Below, in pieces: positions 6,397-14,609 of a DNA stretch of 16,033 nt. The stretch comes from an uncultured bacterium (lineage in GTDB: Bacteria > Hydrogenedentota > Hydrogenedentia > Hydrogenedentales > SLHB01). Location: positions 1 through 16,033 of the forward strand of contig CALEZK010000053.1 of assembly GCA_937928585.1 (NCBI GenBank), in the 5' to 3' direction. Within the stretch, counting starts at the first letter, position 1; the number at the start of each line of letters is the position of its first letter. The notes below the pieces were generated by a model. It saw nothing but the letters and a program-made list of their open reading frames with translations, was not told the DNA's origin and did no database searches. Made by a program: the position numbers and the translations under genes.

Positions 6397-8298
6397 ATGA
6401 GTTATATACGATTTGAAAACGTCGAAAAGCGCTTCGCGGGGGTTTCCGTCGTCCGGGACATCAATCTCCGCGTCGAGGAAAAGGATAAAGTCGGCCTGAT
6501 CGGCCGCAATGGCGCAGGCAAGAGCACGCTTTTTCGCCTCATGATGGGCGACTTCGAACCCGATGAAGGCACCATCGAGCGCATGCGCCGGATGCGGGTG
6601 GCCTGCCTGGCCCAGTTGCCGGAGCTCGATCCCAATGACACAGTCTTCGACGTCGTGCTTCGCTCGTTTGCCGATATCCTCGCGCTGGAACAGCGCCTCC
6701 GTACGCTCGAAGAACAACTCGGCACCGGCGATGAATCCGTCCTAACCGTCTACAGCGCTGCGCAGGAAGAGTTTCAACAGCGCGGCGGCTACGAGTTTCG
6801 CACGCAGATTAAACAGGTGCTGCACGGGCTCGGCTTCACCATCAACGATTTCGATTTGCACGCCAGCGCGCTAAGCGGCGGCCAGCGCACGCGCCTCATG
6901 CTCGCCCTGGTGCTCTTGCAGGATGCAGACCTGCTGCTGCTGGACGAACCGGAAAACCATCTCGATCTCGAGGCGCGCGAGTGGCTCGAAAGTTTCCTCC
7001 AGGGTTGGCCAAGGGCCTTCGTGATCATCTCCCACGATCGCCGCACGCTAACCGCGGTCACAAATCGCATCATCGAAGTAGAGCGCGGCACCGCGCGCGC
7101 CTACACCGGCAACTACGAATCTTTTCTCGCGCAAAAAGCACTCGCCGCCGAACAGCAACTAAAAACCTACACGCGCCAACAGGAACAAATCGCGAAAGAG
7201 GAAGCATGGATCAACCGCTTCCGCGCAAAGGCGACGAAGGCGTCGCAGGTCCAAAGCCGTATCAAACGCCTGGATAAACTCGAGCGGGTCGACGCCCCCG
7301 TGCGCGACGCCGCGAACGCGCGCTTTTCGCTGGGCGGCGTTGAGCGCAGCGGCGCACTGGCGCTGGAAGTGAAGAATGTGTCAATGGCGTACGGCAATCT
7401 CACGCTCTATGAGAAACTAAGCTTTACCGTCGAGCGCGGCGAACGCGTTGGCATCATCGGTCCGAACGGCGCGGGAAAAACCACGCTCTTGCGCCACGTT
7501 GCCGGCCGCCTCGAAGGCGGCTCGGGAGAAATAAAACTTGGCCACAAGGTCTCGCTGGGCTTCTATGATCAGCACCACGAAGGCATGAACCGCGCAGGCG
7601 ATGTCCTCCGTGAAATCGGACGTGTTCGCCCGGACATGACGCCCGAGCAAGTGCGCACCTTCATGGGTCGCTTCCTCTTCACTGGCGAAGATATTTTCAA
7701 GGCAGTATCGTCATTGAGCGGCGGCGAACTGAGCCGCGTGGCGCTGGCCAAGCTCATACTCACCGGCGCAAACCTGATCCTGCTCGACGAACCGACCAAC
7801 CATCTTGATATTGCCTCGCGCGAAGCGCTGGAAGCCGCGTTGGCCGATTATTCCGGCAGCATTCTCATGGTTTCGCATGATCGCACGCTCATCGACAAGC
7901 TGGTCGATAAACTCGTCATCATCGAACACGGCCACTCCGAAGTGCATCTCGGAAACTATACGCACTATCGATGGAAACGCGCCGACCAGGCCCAGGAGTC
8001 TGCCCCGCGCTCCACCGAAGACGTGCTAAAGATTCGCCGCGACAAGAAGAAGTCGCAGCGCGACAAGGATTCGCAAAAGGATCAACGCAAACGCCGAAAC
8101 TCGCTCGAAGATCTCGAACGCGACATTGCGGAAATGGAAGAATTAATCGCCGCGTCGGAGGCGCGGTTCAGCGCGCTCGATCCAGCCGACTACGAAAAAA
8201 CGCGCCAGGCATCAGAGGAATACGAAGGCCTCAAGCGCGATCTCGCCGAAATGTACAAAGACTGGGAGCGCCAAGCCGACGAACTTAGCAATACCTAG
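6397..8298 (+). CDS. ABC-F family ATPase (YheS/Uup-like ribosome-associated translation factor)
   Basis: This 633-aa soluble protein has two ATP-binding cassettes and no membrane segment, the ABC-F layout. Cassette 1 has Walker A GRNGAGKST (36-44), signature LSGGQ (159-163), Walker B LLLLDE (179-184) and switch H213. Cassette 2 has GPNGAGKTT (355-363), LSGGE (440-444), LILLDE (460-465) and H494. Between them is a charged linker (about 245-300) that in ABC-F proteins reaches the ribosomal P-site tRNA. The C-terminus (about 545-633) is a Lys/Arg-rich coiled coil as in YheS and Uup. Family members act on stalled or initiating ribosomes; some give antibiotic resistance, but housekeeping types are more common and I cannot separate them here. 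The first cassette reads DEPENHLD instead of the usual DEPTNHLD. There is no Shine-Dalgarno motif before the ATG. It converges on hldE. Confidence 0.92.
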   Translation: MSYIRFENVEKRFAGVSVVRDINLRVEEKDKVGLIGRNGAGKSTLFRLMMGDFEPDEGTIERMRRMRVACLAQLPELDPNDTVFDVVLRSFADILALEQRLRTLEEQLGTGDESVLTVYSAAQEEFQQRGGYEFRTQIKQVLHGLGFTINDFDLHASALSGGQRTRLMLALVLLQDADLLLLDEPENHLDLEAREWLESFLQGWPRAFVIISHDRRTLTAVTNRIIEVERGTARAYTGNYESFLAQKALAAEQQLKTYTRQQEQIAKEEAWINRFRAKATKASQVQSRIKRLDKLERVDAPVRDAANARFSLGGVERSGALALEVKNVSMAYGNLTLYEKLSFTVERGERVGIIGPNGAGKTTLLRHVAGRLEGGSGEIKLGHKVSLGFYDQHHEGMNRAGDVLREIGRVRPDMTPEQVRTFMGRFLFTGEDIFKAVSSLSGGELSRVALAKLILTGANLILLDEPTNHLDIASREALEAALADYSGSILMVSHDRTLIDKLVDKLVIIEHGHSEVHLGNYTHYRWKRADQAQESAPRSTEDVLKIRRDKKKSQRDKDSQKDQRKRRNSLEDLERDIAEMEELIAASEARFSALDPADYEKTRQASEEYEGLKRDLAEMYKDWERQADELSNT

Positions 8299-8307
8299 CC
8301 CGCATTG

Positions 8308-8358
8308 CTCGCCGCATCAAACTTTTATGCGCCAGTTTGATGAGCATTAAGCGGTGAG
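8308..8358. terminator. Imperfect hairpin between converging ABC-F and hldE genes
   Basis: CATCAAACT (8315-8323) pairs with AGTTTGATG (8334-8342), and CTCGCCGC outside pairs with GCGGTGAG with one wobble. It lies ten bases after the ABC-F stop. There is no T-run on either side, so an intrinsic terminator is only possible. Confidence 0.35.
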
Positions 8359-8393
8359 AAATCCGGGCTTGCGCCTGCCGCGTAACCTTGTGG

Positions 8394-9875
8394 TTACTTA
8401 CCCGTTTCTTTCGTGATGCGCGCGATGATGCTCGTCGTCGAGCGGCCTTCCACCACCGGAAGTATCGCTATCTTTCCGCCGTACGCCTCCACCGCCTTGC
8501 GCTCGGGCTGCACGATGGTGTCGATGGTGTAATCGCCGCCTTTGGCATACACGTCGGGCTTCAACGTTTTGAGAATCTCCAGCGGTGAGTCTTCGTCAAA
8601 TACGGTCACCAATCCAACGCACTCAAGTGCGGACAATACGAACGCCCGATCCATCTCATTAATGATGGGCCGTTCGGGGCCTTTCACTTTCCGCACCGAA
8701 GCGTCACTGTTGAGCCCAACCACCAGCACGTCGCCCAATGCCGCCGCGCGCTGCAGGTAGGTGATGTGTCCGAGATGCAAAATGTCGAAACATCCATTGG
8801 TCCAAACCACGCGCTTGCCTTCGGCGCGCAGCCGCTCGAGTTCCCCCTTCAACTCGCCAAGCCCTTTCAACTTCGCCGGGCCAGATGCGCTGAACAGTGC
8901 CCGCTCGAGTTGCGCGATAGGCACCGTAACAACCCCGCGTTGTGCTACCGCTACGCCCGCGGCAAAATTGCCGATCTGAGCGGCATCTTTCAGATCGCCC
9001 CCGGCAACCAGCGTAACCGTCACGGCGGCAGTCACGGTGTCGCCCGCGCCCGTAACGTCCACCACCGATCCCGGATCCACCGTTGTCGGAAAATCGTCAA
9101 CCGCGCCGTCCGATGCAAATACACGAATGCCGTGCTGTCCGCGGGTCACCAGCGCGTTCTTGCACACCTTCAACAACGCCGCGCCCGCTGCGTTAAGCGT
9201 CGCTTCATCTTGCACGTCAATGCCGGTCCCAATGCCCGCTTCGCGATCGTTCGGTACCATGACGTCGAACCCGTGAAATTCCCCTGCGCGTCCGCGGGAA
9301 TCGCCCACGGTTATAAGTTTGTACTTCTCCGCGCACTTCACCACCGCGTCCAGCACGCGGCGCGTCGCGACCGATGTCACCTGATCCGTCACGATGATCG
9401 CGTCCACCTCCGGCGCGCGTTCCCAGATATTGGCGATGATCTGCTCTTCCACATCGCCATCTACAAGAACCGGCGTCGGCGTGTCCGTGCGGAGGATCTC
9501 CTGAGTAGGAATGTTGAAGCCGCCCGCGCGCAACTTCCCATAGGTGTTGGTTGCGCGAGTCGGATGCACCACCACGCCGGACGTGTCCACTTTGCGCAGC
9601 GCAAATTCCTTGCGCACAATGTCGGCGTTTACGTCATTGCCCACGTAACCGATCATGTAGGTCTTCGCGCCCAGCGCCGCAACGTTGCACGCCGCATTGC
9701 CCGCCGCCCCGGGATTATGCTTGCGCTCGTGTACTTCGTAAATCGGAATCGGCGCCTCGAGGCTGATCCCGGTGACTACGCCATAGACATTCTCATCGAG
9801 ATAGATGTCGCCGACCACCAGAACGCGCGCTTCCGAAAAGCGCGCCAACAAATCGCGAAAATGCGCCGTATCCAT
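8394..9875 (-). CDS. hldE: Bifunctional heptose-7-phosphate kinase / heptose-1-phosphate adenylyltransferase
   Basis: The 493-aa protein carries two fused domains as in E. coli HldE (477 aa). Residues 1-330 are a PfkB/ribokinase-fold kinase with GDIYLDENVYG, NPGAAGNAACNVAALGA (54-70) and DVTGAGDTV (273-281, D279 as catalytic base), expected to phosphorylate heptose 7-phosphate at C1. Residues 350-493 are a nucleotidyltransferase with TNGCFDILHLGH (359-370, HxGH motif), VGLNSDASVRKVKG and a C-terminal EGRSTTSII, expected to transfer AMP to give ADP-heptose. The product feeds LPS core or another surface glycan. The ATG at 9873-9875 is chosen because MDTAHFRDLLARF fits the family start; the frame continues upstream without family resemblance. 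The ribosome-binding site is weak (GGAG about 13 bases away). No other heptose-pathway gene (gmhA, gmhB, hldD) is in the window. Confidence 0.93.
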   Translation of the reverse strand: MDTAHFRDLLARFSEARVLVVGDIYLDENVYGVVTGISLEAPIPIYEVHERKHNPGAAGNAACNVAALGAKTYMIGYVGNDVNADIVRKEFALRKVDTSGVVVHPTRATNTYGKLRAGGFNIPTQEILRTDTPTPVLVDGDVEEQIIANIWERAPEVDAIIVTDQVTSVATRRVLDAVVKCAEKYKLITVGDSRGRAGEFHGFDVMVPNDREAGIGTGIDVQDEATLNAAGAALLKVCKNALVTRGQHGIRVFASDGAVDDFPTTVDPGSVVDVTGAGDTVTAAVTVTLVAGGDLKDAAQIGNFAAGVAVAQRGVVTVPIAQLERALFSASGPAKLKGLGELKGELERLRAEGKRVVWTNGCFDILHLGHITYLQRAAALGDVLVVGLNSDASVRKVKGPERPIINEMDRAFVLSALECVGLVTVFDEDSPLEILKTLKPDVYAKGGDYTIDTIVQPERKAVEAYGGKIAILPVVEGRSTTSIIARITKETGK

Positions 9876-9925
9876 ATGTTGCCAAGAACTCCGAAGTACG
9901 TGAAAAAGTGCACAGAATGGGGGAG

Positions 9926-9955
9926 AGTGTACCGCGCAATCGCCAGCCATGTCCA
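9926..9955 (-). promoter_or_regulatory. Candidate promoter of hldE
   Basis: On the minus strand TGGACA (9955-9950), an 18-bp spacer and TACACT (9931-9926) form a moderate sigma70-like match. The start would be near 9919, about 45 nt before the chosen hldE ATG. Confidence 0.4.
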
Positions 9956-10006
9956 CGCACCCGCCAAAACTCGTAGGCGTGCGCACCGCTATGGCACCCT
10001 TACCAA

Positions 10007-11077
10007 ATGCACCTCACGGAACGTCGCATAACCGAGCTCGACGGCATTCGCGGTTTGGCGGCCTTGGGCGTTGTTGTTTACCACTACCACAAGCATCTCG
10101 AAGCTGCGCCGCTCGACAGCATCCTGTTCCCTGTCTATCGCGGTGGGTTGCTCTTTGTCGATCTCTTCTTTGTCTTGTCCGGCTTTATTCTCGCTCAGGT
10201 GTACTCCCGCGAAGCCCGCTACCCGACCGTGCGCTCTGCGCTCGTTTCGCGCGTGGCACGGCTCTACCCGTTACATCTACTCACGCTCGTATTAGTCGGC
10301 GCATTGCAGAAGCTGCACGTCATCCTGACCGATCACTGCTTCATCTACGTCTACAACGACTGGTACCACCTCGCGCTGAATGTCTTCATGCTCAATGAGT
10401 CCGGCCTGCAGCGCGGCTTCTCGTTCAATGGCCCTTCCTGGTCAATCTCCACGGAATTCATTGTAAATGTCCTGTTTCTACTCGTAGCCTTGCGCAGCCC
10501 GAGACGTGCCCTCTTTCTCGGAGCAACGCTCGTTATCGGAATGCTGGCGCTGGATGCCGCACTCGGGTGGACCGAGCCCCCGCGCTACCTTGAACCGTTC
10601 AACCGGTTGTTCCGCTGCTTCATGAGTTTCGGCGTTGGCCTCGTCCTATGCGAGTTCCATGAGCGCACACGATCACGGCGGGTACCGGCGTGGTTCGCGG
10701 AGACCGCCTTCATCGCCGCGATCGTGTCAATGCTGTACCTCATGGCTCAGCCAGACCGACCCGCCGTTTTCTACGCACTCAGCCTCGCGATATTCCCGGC
10801 CATCATTCTCTTGTCGCTGCGGTCCAAGGCCGTTGCATCCGTATTGCGGGCGCGCCCCGTCATTCACCTGGGCCATATCTCGTTCTCGGTCTACCTCCTC
10901 CACTATCCCCTAGAACTTCTGTATCGCGATGCAATGGCCTTGACCGGAATTCGCCCCGATTTCGACAATCCCATTGTCCTTGCCCTCGTAGTGGCGACTT
11001 GTCTGGGCGCCTCCCACTACACATGGAAGTATTTCGAAGTACCCGCGCGGCGGTGGGTTCGGAAGCGGCTGGGATGA
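10007..11077 (+). CDS. Acyltransferase family 3 (OafA/YrhL-type) integral membrane protein
   Basis: This 356-aa hydrophobic protein has about ten predicted membrane segments. The N-terminus RITELDGIRGLAALGVVVYH holds the family R-x10-H motif (R15, H26), where the His is needed for acyl transfer. FFVLSGFILA (54-63), a basic VSRVARLYPLH loop (80-90), NGPSWSISTEF (141-151) and the late ISFSVYLLHYP (291-301) are all typical. Such proteins O-acetylate or otherwise acylate surface sugars, lipids or secreted metabolites across the inner membrane; the acceptor is unknown. The neighbour hldE is consistent with cell-surface glycan work, but the two genes are divergent, so this is weak support. No clear Shine-Dalgarno precedes the ATG. 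Confidence 0.9.
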   Translation: MHLTERRITELDGIRGLAALGVVVYHYHKHLEAAPLDSILFPVYRGGLLFVDLFFVLSGFILAQVYSREARYPTVRSALVSRVARLYPLHLLTLVLVGALQKLHVILTDHCFIYVYNDWYHLALNVFMLNESGLQRGFSFNGPSWSISTEFIVNVLFLLVALRSPRRALFLGATLVIGMLALDAALGWTEPPRYLEPFNRLFRCFMSFGVGLVLCEFHERTRSRRVPAWFAETAFIAAIVSMLYLMAQPDRPAVFYALSLAIFPAIILLSLRSKAVASVLRARPVIHLGHISFSVYLLHYPLELLYRDAMALTGIRPDFDNPIVLALVVATCLGASHYTWKYFEVPARRWVRKRLG

Positions 11078-11175
11078 CTGAGCGGAAGCGTTGAAACCGC
11101 CCGCTCCCGCGGCAAGAAGCCTTTCCACACCCGCGTTGCCAGGAGCCGCCCGTACCCCACACCACAGGTAAAACG

Positions 11176-11204
11176 TTGACAAGCCCCCAACCCTGTGCTA
11201 GACT
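11176..11204 (+). promoter_or_regulatory. Strong sigma70-type promoter for the TIGR04073-like gene
   Basis: A consensus -35 box TTGACA (11176-11181), 17-bp spacer and -10 box TAGACT (11199-11204) with an upstream TG (extended -10). It is the closest promoter to consensus in the window; start near 11211, about 57 nt before the GTG. Confidence 0.8.
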
Positions 11205-11267
11205 CCGAATGGTACGAAATGCCGCTTTTGCGGCACACCTACAGCTACGACTAGGGAGGGGCTTCCC

Positions 11268-11651
11268 GTGCGGATTTCGAGCAAACCTTGGGTCAAAGTG
11301 CTTGCGTTGCTTGTCGTTGCCGGCGTGATGATGCCGTCATTCAGCGCGCTCGCCGAAAGCTATGACCCGGATCAAATGATAACGCCTCCGACCGGCTTCG
11401 AGAAGCGGTTGACAAAACTCGGCCGTGGCGTCTCGAACATCCTCTTCGGATGGGCGGAATTGCCGGTCACCTTCGACGAAAAACTCAAGGAAGGCAAGCC
11501 CTTGGCGTACCTTCTGGGCGTTGTGCCGGTTCTGGGCACGACCCGCGCCGTCCTGCGCACCGGAACCGGTGTTTTCGAGATCTTTACCTTCCCGGTCTCC
11601 GACCTCGAAGTGAATTTCGAGCCGATTCTCGAACCAGAATATATTTTCTAA
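11268..11651 (+). CDS. Exosortase system-associated protein, TIGR04073-like
   Basis: The 127-aa protein has a signal peptide: MRISSKPWVK, a hydrophobic stretch, and a signal peptidase I site after A27-L28-A29. The core GFEKRLTKLGRGVSNILFGW-AELP (about 43-66) is the pattern I recall for the TIGR04073 family, small exported proteins found in bacteria with exosortase/PEP-CTERM systems. It is followed by a mildly hydrophobic LLGVVPVLGTTRAVLRTGTG segment (82-101) and an acidic end (EPILEPEYIF). Function is unknown; a periplasmic or envelope location is inferred. The start is a GTG six bases after GGGAGGGG; no better ATG is present. It has a near-consensus promoter and an intrinsic terminator, so it is a single-gene, probably well-expressed unit. 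No exosortase or PEP-CTERM protein is in the window. Confidence 0.8.
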   Translation: MRISSKPWVKVLALLVVAGVMMPSFSALAESYDPDQMITPPTGFEKRLTKLGRGVSNILFGWAELPVTFDEKLKEGKPLAYLLGVVPVLGTTRAVLRTGTGVFEIFTFPVSDLEVNFEPILEPEYIF

Positions 11652-11671
11652 CGTACTTGACCAATTCCCGC

Positions 11672-11712
11672 GGGCATCAAGTGAGCATTTGCACTTGATG
11701 CCCTCGTTTTTT
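11672..11712 (+). terminator. Intrinsic terminator after the TIGR04073-like gene
   Basis: GGGCATCAAGTG (11672-11683) pairs perfectly with CACTTGATGCCC (11692-11703) around an 8-nt loop and is followed by TCG and six T (11707-11712). It lies 20 bp after the stop. Confidence 0.9.
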
Positions 11713-11757
11713 GCTCCAATGCTTGTGTAGCATGTCACAGGGGGATCGAAAGCGGTC

Positions 11758-12021
11758 ATGTTGGAATGGACCAAACAGGGAGTGGCGGCTGTCGCGTCAG
11801 TCGAGCTGACGAACGGCCAAAGGGGGCGCTGTGTGCTGCTCGGCCCCCGGGAAAACCCCAAGGGCGCGGTGATTGTCCTGGCGGGTACAGGTAGCGCCGC
11901 GGAAACAAAACCCGTGCAATCCTGCGTTGATGACCTCGGGCCTGCTTTGCTCGTAGAAATTCTGTGCATGCAGGAGCGCATGTTCGGCGCTTCCGGCCTA
12001 CCCGCTCCGGAGTTCGCATGA
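11758..12021 (+). CDS. Unknown 87-aa protein, translationally coupled to the HDOD gene
   Basis: I do not recognise a family. The frame from the ATG at 11758 has the GC-rich third positions of its neighbours, and its stop overlaps the next start as ATGA (12018-12021), which argues that it is real. The protein is soluble with no signal peptide. It has a hydrophobic beta-like core, GAVIVLAGTGSAAETKP (about 36-52), and two cysteines (C25, C56), plus a third near the end (C70). A GGGGG run is about 12 bases before the ATG, a weak ribosome-binding site. Being first in an apparent operon with an HDOD protein and recF, it could partner the HDOD protein, but that is only inference from position. Confidence 0.6.
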   Translation: MLEWTKQGVAAVASVELTNGQRGRCVLLGPRENPKGAVIVLAGTGSAAETKPVQSCVDDLGPALLVEILCMQERMFGASGLPAPEFA

Positions 12022-12869
12022 GCGCGCAATTCAACATCGATTCTCTCCTGGAAGAAGTGGTGACACTTCCCAGCCTTCCGTCTTCGGTCAGCCGCATCAC
12101 GGAACTGCTCAATGACCCGTCGTCAAATCTTTCGGATGTCGCCTACGTTATCCAGACCGATCCCGCACTCGCCCTGAAAACCCTTCGCCTCGTGAACTCC
12201 GCCTATTACGGCGTAGGGCAGCGCGTGAACACCGTTGAGCACGCGGTCACCATGCTGGGCATTAAAGTAATCCGCAATCTGGCATACACCGCCGCCGTAT
12301 TCGAAACGTTTGAAAGAGGCTCCGGCGAACTGCTCCACCACAGCGTCATGGCGGGAATCGCCATGCGCGCAGTCCTTGAACATTCCGCATGCCGCGGCAT
12401 GATCGATCCCGATGAGGCCTTTGTGTACGGCCTGCTGCATGATGTCGGCAAGATTCTCTTTTACGAGTTCCTTCCAAAGGAATCGGAAAGCGCCACCCTC
12501 ATGAGCCATACCCGCAAGCTCCCAACCTATCTGGCCGAGCGGGAAGTGATTGGCGTCGACCACGCCGAGTTGGGTTGCCGCCTCATTCAGAAATGGGGCC
12601 TGTCCGATCAGTTGGCGTGGGCGGTCGCCGGGCATCACCAGCTTGACGCCGTGGAAGACGTAAACCTCCGGCCGCTGGCCGCGGCGCTTGGCATCGCCGA
12701 CTATATCTGCGGCGCATCCGGTGTGCCCGCAACGCCGCGGGCAATTGTCCAAATCGACTCCCGGCATTGGACGGCCGCCGGCATTTCCTCAAAGCAAATT
12801 CCCGCGGTGTTGGATCGGTTCTTTGCGTCGATCGGGTTCGTTGACGAACTGATGCGGCTGGCCGTGTAG
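12018..12869 (+). CDS. HDOD domain signalling protein
   Basis: The 283-aa protein is a single HDOD domain with no attached output domain. The N-terminal part VVTLPSLPSSVSRITELLND (14-33), then IQTDPALALKTLRLVNSAYYG (45-65) and HAVTMLGIKVIRNLAYTAAV (75-94) are the classic HDOD signature. An HD-like half follows with GLLHDVGK (138-145), GVDHAELG (179-186), HH (206-207) and an AD in LGIADYI, so most metal-ligand positions of the HD superfamily seem present; whether it is catalytic is unknown. HDOD proteins act in signalling, motility, stress and DNA-processing control. The ATG at 12018 overlaps the upstream stop and fits the family start; the frame is open further up but inside the preceding gene. 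recF begins 28 bp downstream, so both are probably cotranscribed. Confidence 0.9.
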   Translation: MSAQFNIDSLLEEVVTLPSLPSSVSRITELLNDPSSNLSDVAYVIQTDPALALKTLRLVNSAYYGVGQRVNTVEHAVTMLGIKVIRNLAYTAAVFETFERGSGELLHHSVMAGIAMRAVLEHSACRGMIDPDEAFVYGLLHDVGKILFYEFLPKESESATLMSHTRKLPTYLAEREVIGVDHAELGCRLIQKWGLSDQLAWAVAGHHQLDAVEDVNLRPLAAALGIADYICGASGVPATPRAIVQIDSRHWTAAGISSKQIPAVLDRFFASIGFVDELMRLAV

Positions 12870-12897
12870 GCGGCATCACGCCGGGCGGCACGATACG

Positions 12898-13971
12898 ATG
12901 CACTTGCTCGAACTATCGTGCGACCGGTTCCGCTGCCTGACGGGTCTCCGCTTTACTCCCTGCCCGGGACTAAACGTGATCCGAGGCGAGAACGCGCAAG
13001 GAAAAACGTCAATCCTCGAGGCCTTGCTTTACGCGGCGACAACGAAAAGTCACAGGACCGCCACCGAATCCGATCTCGTTCAGCGCGGCGAGAATAACTT
13101 TCGCATCGCCGCGCATGTGCAACGCGCGGCGCGCGATATCCAGGTGGATGTATCCTGGGCCTCCGGCGCGAAGCGCATAAAAGTCAACGGCATAGCGCAG
13201 ACGCGCGTTAGCGATGTGCTTGGCAAAATCAACGTCGTCATTTTCTCGCCGGAAGACGGTGAACTGGTGCGCGGCTCCGCATCACATCGTCGAACCTTTG
13301 TCGATGTCGAAATCTCGCAACTGAATGCGCCCTACCTGCACGCCCTGCAGCGATATCGTCAGGCCATGCGCCAGCGCAATGAAATTCTCCGCAACCAGAA
13401 AACAGACGAAGCGCTGCTGGATGTGTACGACGTCCAACTCATCGAACACGGCACCATCCTGATCGACGAGCGCCGCGCATTTATCGATCAGCTTGCCCCG
13501 CTTGCGGCCGATGCCTATCGCGCCATCGCCGGACAGGAAGAAATGCGCGTGGCCTACAAGCCCGATATTCGTGAAACCGCCGCGTTCGCTGAGTCCCTCG
13601 CCGCGGCGCGCAAGACGGACTTGCGGCAGTGCATTACGTCTCGCGGACCCCATCGCGACGATCTCGATTTCGTCATCGACGACAAGCCCGCGAGGCAGTT
13701 CGCCTCACAGGGACAACAAAAAACGGCCGGGCTCTCGGTGAAGCTCGCCGAACTCGAACTCATGCGGCAGCGCACCGGAGAATACCCCATCTTGTTGCTC
13801 GACGATGTCTTTGCCGAACTGGACACCAATCGCGCGCGACACGTTCTCTCCACGATTTCACCCGAAGTGCAGTGCCTGATCTCCACAACGGAATTCACGC
13901 TCACGGAGGAGTTGGAAAAACGAAACCCGCGTATCTTCACGATCCAGAAGGGCGTTCTCGCCGCCCAGTAA
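12898..13971 (+). CDS. recF: DNA replication/repair protein RecF
   Basis: At 357 aa it has the usual RecF length. RecF is an SMC-like ATPase that works with RecO and RecR to load RecA at single-strand gaps. The Walker A motif GENAQGKTS is at 30-38, the VNG strand at 97, and FSPEDGELVRGSASHRRTFVD (116-136) and RGPHRDDLDF (249-258) are RecF-specific. The ABC signature region is FASQGQQKTAGLSVKLAELE (268-287) and Walker B is PILLLDDVFAELD (297-309). All key ATPase residues are present. The ATG at 12898 fits the family N-terminus (HLLELSCDRFRCL), though the ribosome-binding site is weak. In many bacteria recF sits beside dnaA-dnaN-gyrB; here it instead follows an HDOD gene. Confidence 0.95.
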   Translation: MHLLELSCDRFRCLTGLRFTPCPGLNVIRGENAQGKTSILEALLYAATTKSHRTATESDLVQRGENNFRIAAHVQRAARDIQVDVSWASGAKRIKVNGIAQTRVSDVLGKINVVIFSPEDGELVRGSASHRRTFVDVEISQLNAPYLHALQRYRQAMRQRNEILRNQKTDEALLDVYDVQLIEHGTILIDERRAFIDQLAPLAADAYRAIAGQEEMRVAYKPDIRETAAFAESLAAARKTDLRQCITSRGPHRDDLDFVIDDKPARQFASQGQQKTAGLSVKLAELELMRQRTGEYPILLLDDVFAELDTNRARHVLSTISPEVQCLISTTEFTLTEELEKRNPRIFTIQKGVLAAQ

Positions 13972-14048
13972 ACCTGTCGCGTACATGATTCTTCCTGCTG
14001 CCGTTTTTCTTGGCGCAGTACAGATAACCCGTGCGATTGGTTTTTGGC

Positions 14049-14054
14049 TATACT
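14049..14054 (+). promoter_or_regulatory. Possible -10 box upstream of the SRPBCC gene
   Basis: TATACT (14049-14054) is a good -10 hexamer 36 bp before the ATG at 14091, but no convincing -35 box or TG extension accompanies it. The 119-bp recF to SRPBCC gap shows no clear terminator. Confidence 0.3.
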
Positions 14055-14090
14055 GCATGTAATCGGAATAGCACAGAGGAGGCGGGGCGA

Positions 14091-14549
14091 ATGGCGCGAT
14101 ACGGAAGCGAATACACCGAAACGTTCACCGTCGATGTTCCCATCGACGACGCAAAAGCGCATTTCAGCAACCTGGACGCAATCGCCAAGTGCTACGGCGA
14201 CGTAAAATCGGCCAAGAAACTCGCCAAACCCGGCACTATGAAATTGACCCTGAAGCCAAAAACCGAAATTGGCGTCACCTTTAATGGCGAGCACACGTGC
14301 ACATGGTCGTTCAAAGACGCCAAGACGCTGGTCTGGGAATCGGATGGCAAGGGCAACATCATTTCAAAAGGTTCGGCAAAGTTCACCGCGGTTGGCAAGA
14401 AGAAAACGAAGATCACCTACACCGAGCACATGGAACTCGACATGGAAGTCGCGTTCTTGTTGAAGGCGCTAATCGGCCCAGTGGTTACGAAACAAATCCG
14501 CGACGGGGTTCACGATTATCTCGAGCGCATGCGGGACATGCTTGAATGA
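14091..14549 (+). CDS. SRPBCC-fold (CoxG/polyketide cyclase-like) protein
   Basis: The 152-aa protein has the pattern of an SRPBCC (Bet v 1/START-like) domain: a first strand SEYTETFTVDVPIDDAKAHF (6-25), the helix with NLDAIAKCYGDV, a run of alternating strands (TMKLTLKPKTEIGVTFNGEH, TCTWSFKDAKTLVWESDGKG, KGSAKFTAVGKKKTKITYTE), and a long C-terminal helix (VVTKQIRDGVHDYLERMRDM). The fold forms a hydrophobic pocket for lipids or other small ligands; the ligand is unknown and the function is not assigned. The ATG at 14091 is preceded by AGAGGAGG at eight-base spacing, which decides the start over an upstream ATG at 14031. Fold assignment is from pattern, not from a recognised orthologue. Confidence 0.75.
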   Translation: MARYGSEYTETFTVDVPIDDAKAHFSNLDAIAKCYGDVKSAKKLAKPGTMKLTLKPKTEIGVTFNGEHTCTWSFKDAKTLVWESDGKGNIISKGSAKFTAVGKKKTKITYTEHMELDMEVAFLLKALIGPVVTKQIRDGVHDYLERMRDMLE

Positions 14550-14609
14550 TCCAGGTCTGACGAACGAGAGCATTCCAAACAAAAGCGCTCCATCGAGGAT
14601 TGTTATTTC

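Noticed and set aside
8766..10031. 421-codon plus-strand open frame opposite hldE
   Set aside because: It is an antisense shadow of a fully recognisable HldE; its translation is His/Arg-rich and shows no motif.
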